From Bifidobacteriaceae bacterium (GTDB lineage Bacteria > Actinomycetota > Actinomycetes > Actinomycetales > WQXJ01): a DNA stretch of 17,883 nucleotides. Numbering within the stretch: the first letter of the stretch is position 1; the number at the start of each line of letters is the position of its first letter. Below, one piece after another: positions 14,781 to 17,883 of this stretch. The notes below the pieces were generated by a model that saw nothing but the letters and a program-made list of their open reading frames with translations, did no database searches and had not been told where the DNA came from. The DNA is taken from assembly GCA_031265345.1 (NCBI GenBank), contig JAISCU010000317.1, forward strand, positions 1-17,883, written 5' to 3'. The position numbers were made by a program, and so were the translations under genes.

Positions 14781-14826
14781 ATGACAGCACCTATGATTAC
14801 ACATCGCGCAACCATGTGTCATATGA
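14781..14826 (+). promoter_or_regulatory. Dyad operator candidate in iclR/GH20 divergent gap
   Basis: ACACAT (14799-14804) and ATGTGT (14814-14819) form an inverted repeat with a 9-base spacer. A wider pair, ATGACA (14781-14786) and TGTCAT (14817-14822), encloses it. The local AT content is well above the surroundings. The position between two divergent genes, one for an IclR-family regulator, makes it a likely autoregulatory site. No clear -35/-10 hexamers were fixed. Confidence 0.45.
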
Positions 14827-14875
14827 TGAAAGAAACTGACCCGTTCGCCTGTTGTTCCTGATAGGATGCCAGCCC

Positions 14876-15673
14876 ATGAATGGAACTCCCGTCGTCTCCG
14901 ACCAGGGCGGCTTCGCCAGCATCGACCGAGTCGTGTCGGTGATCGATGCCGTGGCCGCGGCCGGAGCCGGCACGTTGGCGCAGCTGGCGCGGGCCACCGG
15001 CCTGAGCGAGCCCACCACCCTTCGCTACCTGAAGGCGCTGCGCAAGCACCACGTGGTGAGCCGGGACACCAACGATGGCCGTTACCGCCTCGGCGCTCGG
15101 CTCCATCAGTGGGGAGCGGCTTCGCCGGCGGAGATGGACCCCCGGTCAGCCGCCGAGGCGCCGCTGGCGCAGTTGGCCGCCGACTTGGGCGAGACCGTCG
15201 AATTGGCCGGTGTCGAAGGCGGCCAACTGGTCGTCTTGGCCTCACATCCTGGGACTCAGGCGTTGATCAAGGTCGCGCATGTCGGCCAGGCCGAGCGCTG
15301 GCATGCCACCGCGGTCGGCAAGGCCCTGCTCGCCAACGCGTCGCCGGATTTGGTCCAGCAGGTCATGGACGGCGTCGAGTTCGATGTCTTCACGCCCAAC
15401 ACCCTCGACAGCGAGGAGCGTCTGAAGGTCGAGTTGGAGCGTTGTCGGTCGCGGGGATATGCCGTGGACGATGAAGAGAGCGAAACCGGGCTGCGTTGCA
15501 TCGGGGTTCCGGTGCGGGGTTGGACCGGGGAGTGTCAGTACGCCATCTCGGCGAGCGGGCCGACTTACCGCATGCCGCGGGCCAGGGAGCGCGACGTGGC
15601 CGACCGCTTGGAGCAGGCCGCGCGCCAAATTGAGCAGGCACTGGGCGCGCCGCTAGACGGAACGGACGCCTGA
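14876..15673 (+). CDS. IclR-family transcriptional regulator
   Basis: A 266-residue regulator of standard length. The N-terminal winged helix-turn-helix (about 13-75) shows the family layout: SIDRVVSVIDAVAA, TLAQLARATGLSEPTTLRYL, then the wing DGRYRLG. The C-terminal effector domain (about 85-255) contains HATAVGKALLA and GIPV-like segments (GLRCIGVPV) that bind small organic acids in relatives. ATG 14876 is chosen with AGGA nine bases upstream; an in-frame TTG at 14852 is less likely. It sits between the GH20-like gene and the ABC transporter and is the only regulator in the catabolic region, so it is the obvious candidate to control both promoters that share the AGTGTAAG motif. Confidence 0.92.
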   Translation: MNGTPVVSDQGGFASIDRVVSVIDAVAAAGAGTLAQLARATGLSEPTTLRYLKALRKHHVVSRDTNDGRYRLGARLHQWGAASPAEMDPRSAAEAPLAQLAADLGETVELAGVEGGQLVVLASHPGTQALIKVAHVGQAERWHATAVGKALLANASPDLVQQVMDGVEFDVFTPNTLDSEERLKVELERCRSRGYAVDDEESETGLRCIGVPVRGWTGECQYAISASGPTYRMPRARERDVADRLEQAARQIEQALGAPLDGTDA

Positions 15674-15685
15674 GGCTTTCATTAG

Positions 15686-15723
15686 TTGACATTAACTGTC
15701 TGAGAGTGTAAGTTCATCGATAG
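15686..15723 (+). promoter_or_regulatory. Promoter of the sugar ABC transporter genes
   Basis: TTGACA (15686-15691) is a perfect -35, followed after 17 bases by TAAGTT (15709-15714) as -10. The -10 is part of AGTGTAAGTT, shared with 8042-8051. CATCGATAG (15715-15723) is the near reverse complement of the CTATCGTTG repeats near 8053. The -35 itself lies in an imperfect dyad AGTTGACATTAACT, a possible repressor site. Confidence 0.65.
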
Positions 15724-15781
15724 CCGCATGGCGGCCTTTCAACGTCGCACGGCTTCGGTTCTAGCTAATGGAGGTCCCTCG

Positions 15782-17044
15782 ATGAAGTGGTTCATAACGT
15801 CAACCAGAGCACCGGCAGTGGTCCTGGCCGCCGCTTTGGCCCTGCCTTGGGTGGTGTCGGGTTGCGGCGGCGCCGGGAGCGCTGGCGACGCGAAAGAACT
15901 GGCCCTCTGGATTCCGCCGAACTTTGAGGACGGCTCCGACCTGAAGTTCTGGGACGACCAACTCAAAGCCTTCGAGGAGGACAATGGCGTGGACGTCAAG
16001 GTGACCATCATCCCCTGGGACACCTACGAGGAGCGCATGCTCGCGGGATTCTCCGGCAGCCAAGCGCCGGACCTCACGTACATGTATGAAGAGATGATGG
16101 GTGATTACGTCAGTCGCGGACAACTGGCCAACTTCGCTCCTTATCTCTCGGACCAGGACAAGGCGAACTACAGCTATCTGCCGTTGGCGCAGATCGACGG
16201 CCAACAGATCGGCCTGCCCATGATCGTGGGAGCGGCACGCGTCATGTTCTACAACCGGACGATCCTCGACCAGATCGGCGCCGAGCCGCCCGCGACTTGG
16301 GACGATTTCATCGAGGTGGGTCTGAAAGCCAAGGAAGCCGGTCATGAGGCCTTCGCCCAAGCATGGGGCGACCCGGCCAAGACCGGCGCGCTCGACGGCT
16401 TCTGGCCATTCCTGTGGCAGGCGGATGGCGAGGTCCTGGCTCCCGACGGCACGGCCGCCGCGTTCAACTCGCCCGAAGGCGTGGCCGCGCTGCAATACCT
16501 GCACGACTTGCGCTTCGAACACGGTTTGCTGCCCGAAGCGTCGACGGCGCTGACGGTGGCCGAGCTGAACCAACAGTTCATGGACGGGAAGTTGCTGTTC
16601 CGCCTGGCGGCGGAATCGGCAGCCGCTTCGTGGGACGAGGCGGGAATCGACTGGGGATTCGTGCCCTCGTTGAAAGGCAAGCAGGAGGGGACATACGTGG
16701 TTTGCGACTCATTGGTCCTGCCTGAGTCGGCGCCCGACAAGGAGGCCAGCACCAAGCTGGCGAACTACTTGCTGAGCGCGGACGTCATGGAGGCTTTCCA
16801 CGCGAAGTCGCCCTATCCGCCGGTGAGCGCCGACGAACCCTATTCGGGCAACCCCGAGTTTAGAGAATTGTACGAACAAGACTCGGCCATTTTGCACAAT
16901 CTGCCTGTGGCCGCCAATACGGCGCCGATGTATGACGCGCTGTTCGACAACATTCAAGCAATGTTCCTCGGCCAGAAGGACCCGGCCCAAGCGTTGGCGG
17001 ACGCGGCGGACGCGGCCGATGCCGCTCTGGCGAAGAACAAGTGA
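15782..17044 (+). CDS. Sugar ABC transporter substrate-binding lipoprotein
   Basis: A 420-residue extracellular solute-binding protein (family 1, CUT1-type). A signal peptide runs to lipobox VVSGC with Cys28. The mature part follows the family pattern: ELALWIPPNF, VDVKVTIIPWDTYEERML with GSQAPDLTYMYE, MIVGAARVMFYNRTIL, PPATWDDFIE, and a C-terminal KLANYLLSADVMEAF. It captures the imported sugar or oligosaccharide outside the cell and passes it to the permeases. ATG 15782 has GGAGG eight bases upstream; the frame's earlier ATG at 15728 would add residues in front of the signal peptide and lacks a ribosome site. The permease gene starts 16 bases after the stop. Binding specificity cannot be read directly. 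Confidence 0.93.
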   Translation: MKWFITSTRAPAVVLAAALALPWVVSGCGGAGSAGDAKELALWIPPNFEDGSDLKFWDDQLKAFEEDNGVDVKVTIIPWDTYEERMLAGFSGSQAPDLTYMYEEMMGDYVSRGQLANFAPYLSDQDKANYSYLPLAQIDGQQIGLPMIVGAARVMFYNRTILDQIGAEPPATWDDFIEVGLKAKEAGHEAFAQAWGDPAKTGALDGFWPFLWQADGEVLAPDGTAAAFNSPEGVAALQYLHDLRFEHGLLPEASTALTVAELNQQFMDGKLLFRLAAESAAASWDEAGIDWGFVPSLKGKQEGTYVVCDSLVLPESAPDKEASTKLANYLLSADVMEAFHAKSPYPPVSADEPYSGNPEFRELYEQDSAILHNLPVAANTAPMYDALFDNIQAMFLGQKDPAQALADAADAADAALAKNK

Positions 17045-17060
17045 CCGGCTGGCGCCAAGC

Positions 17061-17804
17061 ATGAAGGCAGTCGTGACGCCCGTCGGCCGGCGTGTCCGGG
17101 CTACGGGAGCGCTCTATGTTCTGCCCGCGCTGGCGGTTCTCGTGGTGACTTCACTGTTGCCAACGCTCCTGGGCGCCTATTACAGCCTGACCGACTATTC
17201 GGGCCTCGGCGACAAGCATTTCGTGGGCTTCGACAATTATGTCCAGATGTTCCACGACCCGGCTGTGGGCAAGGCGGCTTGGGTGACCGTTGTCTTTACC
17301 ATCATAACGGTCCCGGTGCAGACTGTCCTGTCAATGCTGCTGGCCGAGATCCTCGCCAAGACCATGCGAAATTGGTTTGGCTCCGTCGCCCGATCAGTGT
17401 TATTCATACCGGTGATCGCATCAATGGTGCTGGTCGGAACGGTCTGGCGGATCTTGCTTTCGAACGAAGGCTTTGTGAACGGCTTGCTGCGAGCGTTCGG
17501 GATCGCGTCGGTCAACTGGTTGGGCTCGCCGATGTGGGCCTTGCCAACCGTGGCAATGATTGCGATCTGGAAAGACATCGGCTATTTCCTAGTGATCTAT
17601 TACGCCGCAATTCTTGACGTGCCAAAGGACCTTTACGAATCTGCGGCGCTGGATGGCGCCGGGCCTTTCAAGCGTTTCTGGCACATAACGATGCCCCAGA
17701 CGAGGCATGCGACGGTGCTGATAGTGATAGTCGGAACCATGTGGTCTTTCCAAACCTTCGACATAATGAGGTTTTCTCACCAGGGCGGGTTGGTTGATGT
17801 CTGA
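17061..17804 (+). pseudogene. Sugar ABC transporter permease, 3' end disrupted
   Basis: MalF-type (CUT1) inner-membrane permease. The first membrane helix (LYVLPALAVLVVTSLLP), the periplasmic loop DNYVQMF and further helices are normal. The EAA loop that contacts the ATPase is present as YESAALDGAGPFKRFWHITMP. After MWSFQTFDIM (about 17769) homology stops; relatives continue with a VMTxGGP segment and 50-70 more residues including the last helix. Here eleven unrelated residues lead to a stop at 17802-17804, giving 247 residues in place of about 290-310. Insertion of a mobile element, rearrangement or a contig artefact would each explain this. The second permease expected next is not in the window. 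Confidence 0.8.
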
Positions 17805-17883
17805 TTACTGGGGGTGACCTGCGTGGACGCGGCGTGGCGTGCGTGGATGTGGGGCCCTCGGCCGGGAAGCTGGTCTTGTTACC
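17769..17883. other. Unidentified sequence replacing the permease 3' end
   Basis: From about 17769 the DNA no longer encodes permease sequence in any frame that was checked by eye. It begins near GAGGTTTTCTCACCAGG and is rich in GTGG-type runs, unlike the coding DNA before it. It may be the end of an insertion sequence whose body lies beyond the window. No family was recognised from these 115 bases. Confidence 0.4.

Noticed and set aside
14718..15245. Long 5' extension of the GH20-like frame
   Set aside because: It runs antisense through the regulator gene, is Arg/Pro-rich, and a good ribosome site lies before ATG 14717.

Overview
High-GC DNA with actinobacterial features: strong GC bias at third codon positions, GTG and TTG starts, AGGAGG-type ribosome sites, lipobox lipoproteins, and IS4-type transposase remains resembling those of Streptomyces relatives. 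The lineage within Actinomycetota cannot be fixed from the sequence. No rRNA, tRNA or CRISPR was seen.

Layout. 1-578 is non-coding: two copies of a GC-rich repeat, then a promoter with an 11-G run between its -35 and -10. 579-1445 encodes a cysteine-containing lipoprotein of unknown function. 1542-2050 is a YefM-YoeB toxin-antitoxin pair. 2176-3102 is a cation diffusion facilitator of the SLC30A9 (ZnT9)-like type. About 3097-4354 is a decayed IS4-family element whose transposase has an amber codon, two frame changes and a deletion over the third catalytic residue. 4416-5780 (minus) is the replicative helicase DnaB. Its long upstream region has regularly spaced DnaA-box-like sites, then two copies of a palindromic element in front of a broken AAA ATPase gene.

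6644-17804 looks like one catabolic locus. A DSD1-type PLP enzyme (D-serine dehydratase / D-threonine aldolase family, minus) is divergent from a tightly overlapping operon: DHDPS-family aldolase, HpcH/HpaI aldolase, RidA, beta-propeller lactonase, D-aminoacylase-type amidohydrolase and an SDR dehydrogenase. Next come a minus-strand cytoplasmic GH20-like protein, a divergent IclR-family regulator, and a CUT1-type sugar ABC transporter (binding protein plus a permease broken near the window end).

Working model (inference): the ABC importer brings in a sugar conjugate carrying an N-acylated D-amino acid or similar group. The GH20-like protein and the amidohydrolase release sugar and D-amino acid. 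The PLP enzyme deaminates or cleaves the amino acid, with RidA clearing enamine/imine intermediates. The SDR, lactonase and two pyruvate-type aldolases would oxidise, open and cleave the remaining carbon skeleton. A shared promoter motif ahead of the operon (8042) and the binding-protein gene (15705) supports co-regulation, possibly by the IclR protein.
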